Source: Sphingomonadales bacterium UBA656
Lineage (GTDB): Bacteria > Pseudomonadota > Alphaproteobacteria > Sphingomonadales > Sphingomonadaceae
Direction: 5' to 3'
Length of the DNA: 64,000 nucleotides
NCBI GenBank assembly: GCA_002299895.1
Contig: DBOC01000014.1
Span: 211,281-275,280, forward strand
This document shows, piece by piece, positions 26,456 to 36,765 of the stretch (the first letter of the stretch is position 1; each line of letters begins with the position of its first letter). The notes below the pieces were generated by a model that made no database searches, had not been told where the DNA came from, and worked only from the letters and a program-made list of their open reading frames with translations. The position numbers were made by a program, and so were the translations under genes.

Positions 26456-28720
26456 TTAGCCTTTAGCCTCATCTGAATTGGAAAGCGGTGGGGAAGAATA
26501 TACTTTCGCGACCTTCGATGCCACGAACTGCGGATTGAATTTCAACGTGACGACCGCGCCGACGGGATCATTGTCTGACAAGAAGATTTCCCCGAAATGT
26601 TCTTCAATTATCTTCTTCACAATCGCCAATCCAAGCCCCGACCCGGTGGCGCGGTTCGTGATATAGGGTTCCATAATCCGTTGGCGATCTGACGGAAGGC
26701 CAATGCCATTATCTGCAATGCGGATAACCAACGCCTCCTGATCGATCATCAAATCTACTGATATAACGCCGTCAATTGGTCCTATTTTTCTCTTTTCTTC
26801 AATGGATTCAACCGCATTTTTTAGGATGTTTGTAATCGCTTGTCCAAGCTGTCGCCTGTCAGAAATCAAAGTAGGAACTGCGACGCTTTGACGATAATTG
26901 AATGTGATGTCGGGGTGCGCGACCTCAAACAAAAACACCGCATGGCCGACGATATCGTGCACATTCTCGGCACGGAACAATGGCTTTGGCATGCGTGCAA
27001 AGGATGAGAATTCATCGACAATATTCCGCAAATCCCCAACCTGTCGGACAATAGTGCTGGTTAACTGTTCGAAAATCGCCTGATCTTGAGGTATATTTTT
27101 GCCAAACCGGCGTTGCAGCCGTTCTGCCGCCAATTGTATCGGGGTTAGCGGATTTTTGATTTCATGCGCAATTCTGCGTGCCACGTCGGACCATGCCGCC
27201 CTGCGTTGATCTGCCAATTGCTGGCTAATATCTTCAAAGGTCACCACACGCCCTTGCTCACGCGGGGAGACTGTGACCGCGACTGTGAGCGGCTCAGGTC
27301 CGTCGCCCAATTGCACCACGCCGCGCGGGCTTTCATTAGCTAATGCAGCCAGTGCGGGCGCAACGCTTGCAAAATGTTGGCCGACGATCGTGTCATTTGC
27401 ATTCCCCAGCAGCTTTTCAGCCGTGGAGTTGGCAAGTTGCACTACGCCATTACCATCAACAGACACGACGCCGGCGGACACAGATTCCAGAACGGCTTCG
27501 ATAAACAGGCGTCGTTCACCAAGTTGATGATTGGTTGTTAATAACGCGCTTGTCTGGTCCTGCAGGCGCTCTGTCATCCGGTTGAACGATTGTGAAAGGA
27601 ACGCAACTTCATCGTTGCTATATTGGTCAATATCGACGCGCGCGGATAAATCCCCCTCCGCAATCAATTGTGCCGCATGCACGAGATTGTTGACCGGGCG
27701 CACGAGGCGATCGGCGACCCGCAATGCTACCCACAAGGTAATCCCAATAATCATCAGCGATACAAAATAGAGCGCGAGATTGAACTGGATTTGCAGCGCG
27801 CGCGACCGGCTGACCATATTGTCATAGTCTTGCAGCACGGATTGCGCTTTCTCGCCCAGTGCAAAGGATGGCACCGATAAAGCGCGGCTGGCGTATAAAT
27901 AACTTCGCGGTGTATCGAACAATATTGTCACCGCTTCAATTCTGTCGGCGCGGTTGGCGATAACCATCCCCTCGCCCGCATTCATCTTCTTCAGAATGTC
28001 AGCGGCAATCCAATCCTGCTTCCGTCCATCATTTTCAGTCGCAACGGCTTCTGTCCTTTGAATTCCGTCGGCACCTACAGAAACAATAGCGGATTCGCTC
28101 AACCGCCTGCGGAACACTTGCTCCAGATAATAACTCAAAAAAGCAGGATCATCGGCGTTGGTTTGGCTTAATGCATTTCGAAAGTCACCCGCCATGGTCA
28201 GCGTTTCGTCGCCAACATCCCTCGCGTTTACTTCATAATAGCCTTTTGCCAATTCCCCCGCATTTTCAAGCATCCCGCGCGCAGACCCTGAAAACCAAAA
28301 TTGGACGCCGCTTTGAAACAACAATGATGCAAAGATGACGAGAAGAACCGTAGGTACGGCAGTGATGGCAGAAAAAATCGCGACCAAACGGACGTGCAAA
28401 AGTTGTTTACTGCCAATACTGCTGCTCTCTGCGCGCTTGAGTGCGATGCGACGGCCAAACAGCACAAGTAGCAAGGTAGCTGGCAGCAAGTTGCTGACAA
28501 GCATTGTCGCAGAGGCCGCAGGCGCCAGTGGCTCAGATTGCGGCCCCTGCCCGATCAAAAACATGGCAGTTATAACGCCCATAACGATTATCATCACGGC
28601 GCTGGCAATTTCCAAAAACTTTATCGACTGACTTTTGCCGAGGATATCTTTGCCTCGCTCAAAAAGACGACGGACGGCGGAAGGAGACGTAGGTTCTTCT
28701 GCAGGGTCCATTGTTGCCAT
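26456..28720 (-). CDS. ntrY: Sensor histidine kinase NtrY
   Basis: About 754 residues. Membrane segments near the N-terminus and around residue 300 frame a periplasmic domain; then a HAMP domain (RPVNNLVHAAQLIAEGDLSA), a PAS domain, the phospho-accepting histidine in VARRIAHEIKNPLTPIQLAA, and an ATPase domain with IADNGIGLPSD and GSGLGLAIVKKIIEEH. It senses nitrogen or redox state and phosphorylates NtrX. The frame extends to 28780, but the family N-terminus fits the ATG at 28720. It starts 82 bases after the ntrC stop. Confidence 0.94.
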   Translation of the reverse strand: MATMDPAEEPTSPSAVRRLFERGKDILGKSQSIKFLEIASAVMIIVMGVITAMFLIGQGPQSEPLAPAASATMLVSNLLPATLLLVLFGRRIALKRAESSSIGSKQLLHVRLVAIFSAITAVPTVLLVIFASLLFQSGVQFWFSGSARGMLENAGELAKGYYEVNARDVGDETLTMAGDFRNALSQTNADDPAFLSYYLEQVFRRRLSESAIVSVGADGIQRTEAVATENDGRKQDWIAADILKKMNAGEGMVIANRADRIEAVTILFDTPRSYLYASRALSVPSFALGEKAQSVLQDYDNMVSRSRALQIQFNLALYFVSLMIIGITLWVALRVADRLVRPVNNLVHAAQLIAEGDLSARVDIDQYSNDEVAFLSQSFNRMTERLQDQTSALLTTNHQLGERRLFIEAVLESVSAGVVSVDGNGVVQLANSTAEKLLGNANDTIVGQHFASVAPALAALANESPRGVVQLGDGPEPLTVAVTVSPREQGRVVTFEDISQQLADQRRAAWSDVARRIAHEIKNPLTPIQLAAERLQRRFGKNIPQDQAIFEQLTSTIVRQVGDLRNIVDEFSSFARMPKPLFRAENVHDIVGHAVFLFEVAHPDITFNYRQSVAVPTLISDRRQLGQAITNILKNAVESIEEKRKIGPIDGVISVDLMIDQEALVIRIADNGIGLPSDRQRIMEPYITNRATGSGLGLAIVKKIIEEHFGEIFLSDNDPVGAVVTLKFNPQFVASKVAKVYSSPPLSNSDEAKG

Positions 28721-28802
28721 TAAGACACTGTGGCATTCCTTGCGTTGCCTGAAAAGCACAAAATAGTGACAATCATGCAACGTATCGCGTTAAATCTTCG
28801 AT

Positions 28803-30224
28803 CTAACGGCTCCCTGAAGGGCCAATACCATAATCGGTCAATTTTTTACGCAAGGTATTGCGGTTTATGCCCAGCAAAGCAGCCGCCTTTAACTGATTGC
28901 CCTTCACCTGTTTCATCACATGCTGAAGCAACGGAATTTCGAGCTGCGCTAGTGCGCGAGGATATAATTTTTCTCGCGTTGCACCGCGCTGACGCTGATC
29001 CCTCAAGAACTGCGCTACCGCCGCTTCAAAACTTGCCCCCTGCATAAGCGGCTCAGTATCTTGCGCCGGTTCCACAAATTGCATGATCGTCGCGTCGGTG
29101 ATGGTATCTTCGCGACACAATAAAGCGAGACGGTAGATTAGATTTTTGAGCTCGCGAATATTGCCGCGCCATGGCATCGTCATCAAATGACCGATGGCGT
29201 TGTCATCGATTTTTCGCATTGGCAGGCCGTCTTTTGCCGCCATGTTCAAGAAATGTTGCGCAAGCAGGCCAATGTCCTCCGTCCTGTCGCGCAATGGCGG
29301 CATTTCGATCGGGACGACGTTCAAGCGATAGAATAGATCTTCACGAAAGCCACCTTTTGCAATCAATGCTGGCAAATTTTGGTTGGTCGCGGCAACAATA
29401 CGTACATCCAAGCGAATGCTCGCTTTCCCACCAATACGGCTAATCACGCCGCTTTGTAATGCGCGCAGCAGTCGGGTCTGCGCGTGCATGGGCATGTCGC
29501 CAATTTCATCAAGGAACAACGTGCCGCCTTGTGCCTGTTCAAACCGGCCAATCGATTGGCCCACGGCTCCTGTAAACGCGCCTTTTTCATGACCAAAAAG
29601 CTCGGCCTCGATAAGCTCGCTTGGAATTGCGGCCATGTTAACGGCGACGAACGGTCCAGTCTTGCGATGGCCAAGATTGTGAATGGCTTCGGCTACCAAT
29701 TCTTTGCCCGTTCCACTCTCGCCCGAAATCAAAACGGACAAGTCATTGCGCAAAAGCCGGGCCACCATGCGGTAAACATCCTGCATCGCAGCGCTTCGCC
29801 CGATCATCGGAATGTTGGCCTCGGTAAGCGACACAAAAGGCTCTTGCGCCGAGGAGCGCCTCCTTTCGATTCCTTGCTTCACTGCCAAGACAAGATCGTT
29901 CAGGTCAAACGGCTTTGGAAAATACTCAAACGCATCAATTTCGCTGGCGCGCACCGCAGTTTCTAGCGTGTTTTGCGCAGACATGATGATGACCGGCATG
30001 TCGGGCACTCTTTCCATCGCGTCTTTCAAGGTAGCGAGCCCATCACTGTCCTTCAACAGGACATCCGTCAGCATCAAATCAAAATGTCCATTGGCCAAGG
30101 CCGTGTCGCGCGCCACCACGGAATCACACAGAAATGTGTCGATATTTTCGGCTTGGAGCGCAGCACTTACCACAAGACCGATGGATGCGTCGTCCTCAAC
30201 AATGAGTACCCGTGGCAGTGTCAT
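28803..30224 (-). CDS. ntrC: Nitrogen regulation response regulator NtrC
   Basis: 473 residues. Receiver domain (RVLIVEDDASIGLVVSAAL, acceptor aspartate in LMLTDVLLKDSDG), AAA+ domain with LISGESGTGKELVAEAIH and an intact GAFTGA loop (FGHEKGAFTGAVG), Walker B GGTLFLDEIGDMP, and a Fis-type DNA-binding C-terminus (KAAALLGINRNTLRKKL). It activates sigma-54 promoters of nitrogen-assimilation genes when phosphorylated by NtrB. Its start overlaps the ntrB stop by 4 bases. Confidence 0.96.
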   Translation of the reverse strand: MTLPRVLIVEDDASIGLVVSAALQAENIDTFLCDSVVARDTALANGHFDLMLTDVLLKDSDGLATLKDAMERVPDMPVIIMSAQNTLETAVRASEIDAFEYFPKPFDLNDLVLAVKQGIERRRSSAQEPFVSLTEANIPMIGRSAAMQDVYRMVARLLRNDLSVLISGESGTGKELVAEAIHNLGHRKTGPFVAVNMAAIPSELIEAELFGHEKGAFTGAVGQSIGRFEQAQGGTLFLDEIGDMPMHAQTRLLRALQSGVISRIGGKASIRLDVRIVAATNQNLPALIAKGGFREDLFYRLNVVPIEMPPLRDRTEDIGLLAQHFLNMAAKDGLPMRKIDDNAIGHLMTMPWRGNIRELKNLIYRLALLCREDTITDATIMQFVEPAQDTEPLMQGASFEAAVAQFLRDQRQRGATREKLYPRALAQLEIPLLQHVMKQVKGNQLKAAALLGINRNTLRKKLTDYGIGPSGSR

Positions 30225-31312
30225 GCGTTCGTTTTCCCTGATGCAACCGGCAACAACAGCCGGAACGTCGTTTGCCCCTGTACCACGTCACGCTCGAACA
30301 ACACGCGGCTATTCATCTGCTGCACGAGCTTGCGTACAATGGCGAGGCCAAGCCCTTGTCCATCGCGCTTTGTCGTCACAAAGGGCGAGAATAATTCGTC
30401 GGCAATATGGTCGGGAACACCGGGGCCATTGTCCGAAATAGCAATTTCAACCGGAAGCTTAATCGACCGCCGATCAAGATCAGCATCGCGCAGAGCACCG
30501 CTCATCACATAACGCGTTGAAATGCCTATAACGCCGTCCATTCGTCCTTGCAGCGCGTCTGTCGCATTCTGCAGAAGGTTAATCAGTACCTGCACCATTC
30601 CGTCGGCATCAATCAGCACATCCGGCAAGGAAGGGTCATAATTGATAGAAATTTCGGGCATAGCGCGGTTCGCGGCACGTAACGAACGAATGGCGCGCTC
30701 AATCAGCAAGTGAATATTGGCTGGAGCCAGCTCGGCTGGTTCCGAACGCCCAAGCTTTTGCATTTGGTCCAACAACCGCGCAATGCGGTCGACCTCGTTT
30801 ACAATCAATTCCGTCAACGCGCGATTTTTTTCGTCGACAATCCTGGCCAATAATTGCGCGGCACCTTTAATTCCGGCCAATGGGTTTTTTATCTCATGCC
30901 CCAATATCGCAGGCGCGCCCATCGCTTGCTGCTGTCCACTGTCGCGCTGATCACCGATATGCTCACGACCGCCGTTGCGGGGCGATATGACAGCGATACG
31001 CCATTCCGGCTCCTTGGAAATCGATGCGAGATTTACATCGACTGTGATGATGCCATGGGGCGTTTTAAGCTCCATATCTTGCGCAGAAATATCGCTGTCA
31101 GCAGACAACAATGCGGCATTCATCCGATCGCTTTGGAAAACAAGCGTTTCGTCAACGCGTTGCCCTTCTAGCCGCCGTCGGCTTCGACCAAAAAAGGCCT
31201 CACTCGCGTCATTGGCGTAGGCGATGATATGTTCAGGCGAAATTAGCAGTACAGGAACCGACAGGCTCGCCAGCATTTGGTCATAATCCGGGCGATACAT
31301 GGCCGGTGGCAT
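30221..31312 (-). CDS. ntrB: Nitrogen sensor kinase NtrB
   Basis: 363 residues, soluble. An N-terminal PAS domain (ISPEHIIAYANDASEAFFGRS) is followed by the H box LGHEIKNPLAGIKGAAQLLA and an ATP-binding domain with VLINLLQNATDAL, ISDNGPGVPD and GQGLGLAIVRKLV. It phosphorylates or dephosphorylates NtrC under control of PII protein. It begins 3 bases after dusB, so dusB-ntrB-ntrC form one unit, the usual alphaproteobacterial arrangement. The ATG four codons further on is an alternative start. Confidence 0.95.
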   Translation of the reverse strand: MPPAMYRPDYDQMLASLSVPVLLISPEHIIAYANDASEAFFGRSRRRLEGQRVDETLVFQSDRMNAALLSADSDISAQDMELKTPHGIITVDVNLASISKEPEWRIAVISPRNGGREHIGDQRDSGQQQAMGAPAILGHEIKNPLAGIKGAAQLLARIVDEKNRALTELIVNEVDRIARLLDQMQKLGRSEPAELAPANIHLLIERAIRSLRAANRAMPEISINYDPSLPDVLIDADGMVQVLINLLQNATDALQGRMDGVIGISTRYVMSGALRDADLDRRSIKLPVEIAISDNGPGVPDHIADELFSPFVTTKRDGQGLGLAIVRKLVQQMNSRVLFERDVVQGQTTFRLLLPVASGKTNA

Positions 31313-31315
31313 GGA

Positions 31316-32317
31316 TCAGGCGGCCGATTTAATCAGAAACGGCTCATAAAAACGCGTCAATTCGTCCATTACGACCCTTGGATCGTCAATACGGTTCATA
31401 AAGTTTCTGAACTCTGCGGAACCATTCAACCCCTTGGTATACCAGCCAACATGTTTGCGCGCGATGCGCACCCCGACGTCGTTGCCATAATGGTCAAGCA
31501 TCGCGCGATAATGGTTCATGATAAGGTGAAATTGGGTATCGATATTCGGATCGTCGATGGTCTGTCCTGTACGGAACCAGTGCATTATTTGACCAAGTAA
31601 CCAGGGCTTTCCATAGGCGCCGCGGCCAACCATCACGCCATCTGCACCACTTTGCGCCAAAGCAGTTTGCGCGTCTTCAATGCTACAAATGTCGCCATTT
31701 ACAATCACGGGCAATGATACCGCATCCTTCACTTTGCGCACAAATGCCCAGTCCGCAGAGCCCTTGTACATCTGGTTCCGTGTGCGGCCGTGCACGGTGA
31801 TCATTTTTGCACCCAAATCTTCTGCAATGCGCGCAAGTTCTGGTGCATTTAGGCTATTATGGTCCCAGCCCATGCGCATCTTGACGGTCACGGGCACCGA
31901 CACCGCCTTCACCGTTGCCGCAATCAAGCTGGCGGCCAAAGGCAAATCGCGCATCAACGCAGAGCCGGCGTCGCCATTGACAACTTTTTTCACCGGACAG
32001 CCCATGTTGATGTCGATAATCGCTGCCCCGCGCTCTTCATTCAACTTTGCCGCTTCGCCCATTTCATAAGGTGTGCAACCGGCGAGCTGCATCGACACTG
32101 GCTCTTCAATAGCGTCCCATTCGCATTTTTGGATGCTTTGCCGCGTCTCACGGATCATCGCTTGGCTGGCGATCATCTCCGTCACGTTCAGGCCGGAACC
32201 AAATTCACGCACAATCTTTCGGAAAGGCATGTCCGTAACGCCCGTCATCGGCGCCAATATAACAGGACAATCGATTTTGATGTCGCCGATATGGATAGGT
32301 TTAAGTTGCATCTTCAA
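31316..32317 (-). CDS. dusB: tRNA dihydrouridine synthase DusB
   Basis: 333 residues. The FMN-binding TIM barrel is clear: [20 protein letters not shown], the catalytic-cysteine motif [43 protein letters not shown] and [17 protein letters not shown]. It reduces uridines in the D-loop of tRNA with NADPH. It is the first gene of the ntr block and diverges from ispDF across 76 bases, where promoters for both should lie. Confidence 0.95.
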   Translation of the reverse strand: MKMQLKPIHIGDIKIDCPVILAPMTGVTDMPFRKIVREFGSGLNVTEMIASQAMIRETRQSIQKCEWDAIEEPVSMQLAGCTPYEMGEAAKLNEERGAAIIDINMGCPVKKVVNGDAGSALMRDLPLAASLIAATVKAVSVPVTVKMRMGWDHNSLNAPELARIAEDLGAKMITVHGRTRNQMYKGSADWAFVRKVKDAVSLPVIVNGDICSIEDAQTALAQSGADGVMVGRGAYGKPWLLGQIMHWFRTGQTIDDPNIDTQFHLIMNHYRAMLDHYGNDVGVRIARKHVGWYTKGLNGSAEFRNFMNRIDDPRVVMDELTRFYEPFLIKSAA

Positions 32318-32393
32318 ATACTGCCTAAAAATTAGGCAGGCCGATACCCGCTTTCAGCTTGGCGGGCAAGTCTGCTGTCGCTAGAGCGCGCAA

Positions 32394-33536
32394 ATGGCAT
32401 CTCGTCCAACCACCGTTGCGCTTATCGTCGCCGCTGGCTCAGGTAGCCGCGTAGGCGGCGCGCAGCCAAAGCAATTTCGCCTTGTACGCGGCAAACCCAT
32501 GTTGTGGCATAGTTATGCCGCATTGTCGGCACACCCTGATATCGATCAAGTCTATGTCGCCATTGGTGCAGGGCAAGAAACCGAAGCAGCAGCGGCGCTG
32601 ACAGGCCTTAAAGAACCGATTTTTGTTAAAGGCGGCGCAACGCGACGAGAAAGTGTGCATTTGGGATTGGTTGCGATTGCGGCACATGCGGCTATCGATC
32701 AGGTTCTCATTCACGACGCGGCACGACCGTTTCTCCCAAGCATAGTCATTGAAGACTTATTGGACGCGCTGTTGCACGCCCCTGGTGCCGTGCCCGCTTT
32801 GCCCGTTGTCGATAGCCTGTCACGCGGCACGGATCGCTTATCCGAAACCGTCGAACGCGAAAATCTATGGCGTATCCAAACACCGCAGGCTTTTGCCTTT
32901 CAGGATATATACGCAGCACACCAATCTTGGACGGGCGCAGAACCAACCGACGATGCGCGTATGCTAATGGCGCAGGGATGCGAAGTGCGCATCGTACCAG
33001 GCGCGGAAGCGCTCAACAAATTTACCTTCTCAAGCGATTTTGCAGGAAACAATATGTCCTCATACCGAAGCGGAAATGGTTTTGACGTCCACCGCCTGGT
33101 ACCGGGCGCCGAATTATGGCTGTGCGGCGTGCAGATACCCCATGACAGAGGCCTTGACGGCCATAGTGACGCAGATGTTGCCATGCATGCACTGACCGAC
33201 GCCATTTTAGGGGCGATTGCCAAAGGCGATATTGGCGATCACTTCCCGCCAAGCGACCCACAATGGCGCGGCGCATCTTCAGATCGATTTCTAACCCATG
33301 CTATCGAACTGGCGCGCGCAGACGGATTTGAACTTTCAAATGCCGATATCACTATCATCTGCGAACAACCCAAAGTCGGTCCATATCGCGGAAAGATGCG
33401 CGAACGACTTGCAGAAATTATGTCTGTTGATGTGGATCGGATATCAGTAAAGGCAACAACGACCGAAATGCTTGGTTTTACTGGCCGGGGCGAAGGCATC
33501 GCCGCGCAAGCGACCGCAACTTTTGAGAAAATCTGA
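32394..33536 (+). CDS. ispDF: Bifunctional IspDF of the MEP isoprenoid pathway
   Basis: 380 residues with two enzymes fused. Residues 1-225 are IspD (VALIVAAGSGSRVGGAQPKQ, VLIHDAARPF, RIQTPQAFAF): 2-C-methyl-erythritol 4-phosphate cytidylyltransferase. Residues 226-380 are IspF (NGFDVHRLVPG, GLDGHSDADVAMHALTDAIL, KATTTEMLGFTGRGEGI): MECDP synthase with its zinc ligands DxH and H. The two catalyse non-adjacent steps of the pathway, and their fusion is known in alphaproteobacteria. The ATG at 32394 gives the conserved N-terminus. pncC follows after 2 bases. Confidence 0.96.
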   Translation: MASRPTTVALIVAAGSGSRVGGAQPKQFRLVRGKPMLWHSYAALSAHPDIDQVYVAIGAGQETEAAAALTGLKEPIFVKGGATRRESVHLGLVAIAAHAAIDQVLIHDAARPFLPSIVIEDLLDALLHAPGAVPALPVVDSLSRGTDRLSETVERENLWRIQTPQAFAFQDIYAAHQSWTGAEPTDDARMLMAQGCEVRIVPGAEALNKFTFSSDFAGNNMSSYRSGNGFDVHRLVPGAELWLCGVQIPHDRGLDGHSDADVAMHALTDAILGAIAKGDIGDHFPPSDPQWRGASSDRFLTHAIELARADGFELSNADITIICEQPKVGPYRGKMRERLAEIMSVDVDRISVKATTTEMLGFTGRGEGIAAQATATFEKI

Positions 33537-33538
33537 AT

Positions 33539-34051
33539 ATGGACACCGTTTTACCCGCCGAGATTGCGAAACTGGCTGCGCGCGTTGTTGCCGAGAATAA
33601 GGCAGCGGGCCGTGTGGTTGCAGTCGCCGAAAGCTGCACTGGCGGCCTTGTCTCAGCCGCGATCACCGAAGTTCCGGGCAGCAGCGCGGTTCTTGGCTAT
33701 GGCTTTGTAACCTATAGCAATGACGCTAAGATTAAGCTCTTAGGCGTCAATGAGGACATCATCGATGCATTTGGCGCGGTGTCCGTTGGTGTTGCATGGG
33801 CCATGGCGCAAGGCGCGTTAAAGAAAAGCGGCGCAGACATCGCCGTTGCGATTAGCGGGGTGGCTGGCCCCGATGGCGGTAGCCCCAGTAAACCCGTTGG
33901 CACCGTGGTTTTTGCCGTTGCGATGAAAGGGCAAAATCCGGAAGAGGTTATGGGTGACCAAAAATCTTTTGGTGCAGACAAAAGCCGTGCTGATATCCGC
34001 GCCTTTGCAACGCTTCATGCCTTGGAGTTATTGCTTCCTCCCGCGCCATAA
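33539..34051 (+). CDS. pncC: Nicotinamide-nucleotide amidase (CinA C-terminal domain protein)
   Basis: 170 residues, matching the stand-alone CinA C-terminal domain. VVAVAESCTGGLVSAAITEVPGSS carries the nucleophilic serine and neighbouring cysteine; VAISGVAGPDGGSPSKPVGTVVFA is the second signature. It deamidates NMN to NaMN in pyridine nucleotide salvage. It begins 2 bases after ispDF. Its last 37 bases overlap the 3' end of the convergent Coq10-like gene. Confidence 0.93.
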   Translation: MDTVLPAEIAKLAARVVAENKAAGRVVAVAESCTGGLVSAAITEVPGSSAVLGYGFVTYSNDAKIKLLGVNEDIIDAFGAVSVGVAWAMAQGALKKSGADIAVAISGVAGPDGGSPSKPVGTVVFAVAMKGQNPEEVMGDQKSFGADKSRADIRAFATLHALELLLPPAP

Positions 34052-34473
34052 AGCGCGTCAGCACGTTCAACAAATGCCGTAGTCATCTTGCGCAGTGCGG
34101 AATCAAAAAATTGACCGGCCAACGCCTCAAAAACGCGGTTACGGAAAGAAAAATCGACGGTAAATTCAACAATCGAACCGCCACCTTCGACATCTTCGAA
34201 CGACCAGGCATTGTGCAAATGCTTCATGGGGCCATCGAGATAATCAACGATGATCGATGACTTAGGCGTCTTCACCACGCGACTGCTGAACGTTTCTCGA
34301 AGTGATTTAAATCCGACAATCATGTCCGCAAGCATTTCGCATTCTTCATCCTTCCGGATGCGAATAGCGCTCACCCACGGCAAAAATTCCGGATAAAGGC
34401 GCACGTCTGCCACCAAATCATACATTTGCGCTGCATTATGCGGTAAGCTTCGGCGTTCGTGATGATGCGGCAT
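34015..34473 (-). CDS. START-like protein of the Coq10/RatA family
   Basis: 152 residues. It starts MPHHHERRSLPHNAAQMYDLVADVRLYPEFLPWV, the family N-terminus, and has the lipid-binding SRPBCC fold features MLADMIVGFKSLRETFSSRV and LNNAWSFE-like LHNAWSFEDVEGGGS. Coq10 homologues bind ubiquinone and support its function in respiration; E. coli RatA was described as a ribosome-targeting toxin. The Coq10 role is the safer reading here. It follows lipA by 14 bases on the same strand and overlaps pncC tail to tail. Confidence 0.88.
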   Translation of the reverse strand: MPHHHERRSLPHNAAQMYDLVADVRLYPEFLPWVSAIRIRKDEECEMLADMIVGFKSLRETFSSRVVKTPKSSIIVDYLDGPMKHLHNAWSFEDVEGGGSIVEFTVDFSFRNRVFEALAGQFFDSALRKMTTAFVERADALYGAGGSNNSKA

Positions 34474-34487
34474 TGTGCGTTGGAGCC

Positions 34488-35411
34488 TTAGCGCGCCTTA
34501 GCAAGTTGCGCCGCACGTGCATCGCGCATCTTGGCGAAATCATCACCTGCATGGTAGCTGGACCGCGTCAACGGGCTCGCCGCAACCAAAAGAAAGCCCT
34601 TGGCACGTGCAATGGCGGCATAAGCGTCAAACGCACCCGGTGTCACAAAATCCATGACCTTAGCATGCTTGGGCGTTGGCTGCAGATATTGCCCCATAGT
34701 CAGGAAATCGATGTCCGCGCTGCGCATGTCATCCATCACCTGATGCACCTCCATCCGCTCTTCCCCCAGCCCAAGCATCACGCCCGACTTTGTAAAAATC
34801 GACGGATCATGTCGCTTCACCGTTTCCAGCAAACGCAGCGAGGCATAATAACGCGCGCCGGGCCGAATAGTTGGGTATAGGCGCGGCACAGTCTCTAGAT
34901 TGTGATTATACACATCGGGACGCGCGATAACGATCGCTTCAATCGCCGCCTGCGCCTTGTTACGGAAATCAGGCGTCAGTATTTCGATTGTGGTGTTGGG
35001 CGTGTTGCGCCGCAAAGCCTCAATCACTTTCACAAATTGGCTTGCGCCACCATCTGGCAGATCGTCGCGATCCACCGATGTAATCACGATATGCTCAAGC
35101 CCCATCTTGGCCGCAGCAATCGCCACATGCTCGGGCTCGAGCGGGTCAATAGCCCGCGGTATGCCAGTTTTTACATTACAAAAGGCGCAAGCCCTTGTGC
35201 ACACATCACCAAGGATCATCACCGTGGCGTGTTTCTTGGTCCAGCATTCGCCGATATTAGGGCATGCAGCTTCTTCGCATACCGTGTTTAAATTGAGATC
35301 GCGCATTAAACGGCGCGTTTCATTAAACTCGGTACCCGTCGGCGCTTTAACCCTGATCCAGTCAGGTTTGCGTTCCCTCACTGGACGATCGGTCATGTTT
35401 ATTGGAGCGTT
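34488..35411 (-). CDS. lipA: Lipoyl synthase
   Basis: About 307 residues. The N-terminal auxiliary cluster motif [13 protein letters not shown] and the radical-SAM motif [11 protein letters not shown] are both present, as are [15 protein letters not shown] and the C-terminal [10 protein letters not shown]. It inserts two sulfurs into octanoylated proteins, producing the cofactor used by pdhC and other lipoyl proteins. The frame runs to 35441; the ATG at 35411 ([12 protein letters not shown]) or the one six codons on fits the family better, but neither has a clear ribosome site. Confidence 0.95.
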   Translation of the reverse strand, partial: NAPINMTDRPVRERKPDWIRVKAPTGTEFNETRRLMRDLNLNTVCEEAACPNIGECWTKKHATVMILGDVCTRACAFCNVKTGIPRAIDPLEPEHVAIAAAKMGLEHIVITSVDRDDLPDGGASQFVKVIEALRRNTPNTTIEILTPDFRNKAQAAIEAIVIARPDVYNHNLETVPRLYPTIRPGARYYASLRLLETVKRHDPSIFTKSGVMLGLGEERMEVHQVMDDMRSADIDFLTMGQYLQPTPKHAKVMDFVTPGAFDAYAAIARAKGFLLVAASPLTRSSYHAGDDFAKMRDARAAQLAKAR

Positions 35412-35495
35412 CATAATGCCCGAATAGACGGGGCGCGCCATCTTGCCAACTGCAACTTGCCTGCTATGGGTTGCATAATCCGCAAAGGTGCAAAG

Positions 35496-36449
35496 ATGAT
35501 CGTTGATACCCTCACTTCGCCGGTGATCCTGTTTTTTGTACTTGGTTTTGTGGCCGCTGCGCTCAAATCCGACCTGACTATTCCCGAGGCATTCGCGAAG
35601 GCAATGTCCATCTATTTGATGGCAGCCATTGGTTTAAAAGGCGGGGTTGAGGTATCCGAGAGCGGCATCACCGCCGACGTCATGGTTGCCGCCGCAGCAG
35701 GCATTGCTTTAAGCTTCCTTTTACCTGTTATTGCTTTTGCATTTTTACGCAGCATCGGCAAATTGTCGAAAGTCGACGCAGGCGCGGTTGCGGCCCATTA
35801 TGGGTCTGTCAGCGTTGTTACATTTGTAACCGCAATAGAATTGCTAACGGGCGACGGCTTAAGCCCAGCAGGATATATGGTAGCCGTTCTGGCGCTGATG
35901 GAGACACCCGCTATTATTTCGGGCCTAATGCTCGCCCGCCGGGGTGAAACGACGTCTGGTGAAAGCAACGGACCGCCATGGCATGAGGTTTTTACCAATG
36001 CCTCTGTGATGTTACTGGTTGGCAGCTTCGTCATTGGCGCAATAGCCGGAAGCGATGGGTTTGCAGCGGTAAAGCCCTTGTTCGATACCGGCTTCCGCGG
36101 CGTATTGTGCCTGTTCCTATTGGATATGGGTTTGATCGCGGCACGGCGCCTTATGCAATCACGCAAAATGACGTTGCGCTTAGTGTTTCTTGCGATTTTG
36201 TTACCTTTGGTCAACGGCACCATTGGCACCGCGGTTGGCACTTTTATAGGCCTCGATGTTGCTTCAGCAGCGGCACTTGGCATATTGGCCGCCAGTGCCT
36301 CCTATATCGCGGTACCAGCGGCGATGCGGCTTGCCCTGCCCCAGGCTGATCCGGGGATTTATCTCAGCATGTCGCTCGGCGTAACGTTCCCATTCAACAT
36401 CATCTTTGGCATCAGTATCTTCGCTGCGCTCGCCCAAGCTTTAGGATAA
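35496..36449 (+). CDS. sbtA: SbtA-type sodium-dependent bicarbonate transporter
   Basis: About 317 residues, nearly all membrane: around ten hydrophobic segments, in two similar halves as expected for SbtA. Recognisable stretches are [49 protein letters not shown] and the C-terminal [20 protein letters not shown] with [14 protein letters not shown] [15 protein letters not shown]. It would import bicarbonate with sodium across the inner membrane. The ATG at 35496 has AAAGGTG upstream. It leads a four-gene unit with sbtB, carbonic anhydrase and a flavoprotein. Confidence 0.9.
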   Translation: MIVDTLTSPVILFFVLGFVAAALKSDLTIPEAFAKAMSIYLMAAIGLKGGVEVSESGITADVMVAAAAGIALSFLLPVIAFAFLRSIGKLSKVDAGAVAAHYGSVSVVTFVTAIELLTGDGLSPAGYMVAVLALMETPAIISGLMLARRGETTSGESNGPPWHEVFTNASVMLLVGSFVIGAIAGSDGFAAVKPLFDTGFRGVLCLFLLDMGLIAARRLMQSRKMTLRLVFLAILLPLVNGTIGTAVGTFIGLDVASAAALGILAASASYIAVPAAMRLALPQADPGIYLSMSLGVTFPFNIIFGISIFAALAQALG

Positions 36450-36453
36450 CCTT

Positions 36454-36765
36454 ATGGTCCAAACCGTCCCTCGCAAACGTATTGAGATTTTGGTCGATAC
36501 GCCTCTTGTTCCGCGTATTGTCGGTAAGTTGACAGCCGTGGATATTTCAGGATGGAGCGTCATTCACGTGGACTCTGGCGGTGGACGTGCCGGCGAATGG
36601 CAGCATGACGACGTCACAGGTGCCAGTGCAAAAACAATCGTGCTTGCCATCGCATCAGAGACTAAAACGGCGCAGTTAATCGACGCAATTGCACCTTTGC
36701 TTGATAGCTATGGCATGTTGTTAACGGTGGGCGATGTTCAAGTCGTCAGAGGTGAGCGTTTCTGA
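36454..36765 (+). CDS. sbtB: PII-like regulator of SbtA (SbtB type)
   Basis: 103 residues with the ferredoxin-like PII fold: KRIEILVDTPLVPRIVGKL, then a short exposed loop (GWSVIHVDSGGGRAGEWQHDDV) where PII proteins have the T-loop, and KTAQLIDAIAPLLDSYGMLLTVGDVQV. Cyanobacterial SbtB binds adenine nucleotides including cAMP and c-di-AMP and gates SbtA; the position 4 bases after sbtA supports the same role. The stop overlaps the next start (TGATG). Confidence 0.85.
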   Translation: MVQTVPRKRIEILVDTPLVPRIVGKLTAVDISGWSVIHVDSGGGRAGEWQHDDVTGASAKTIVLAIASETKTAQLIDAIAPLLDSYGMLLTVGDVQVVRGERF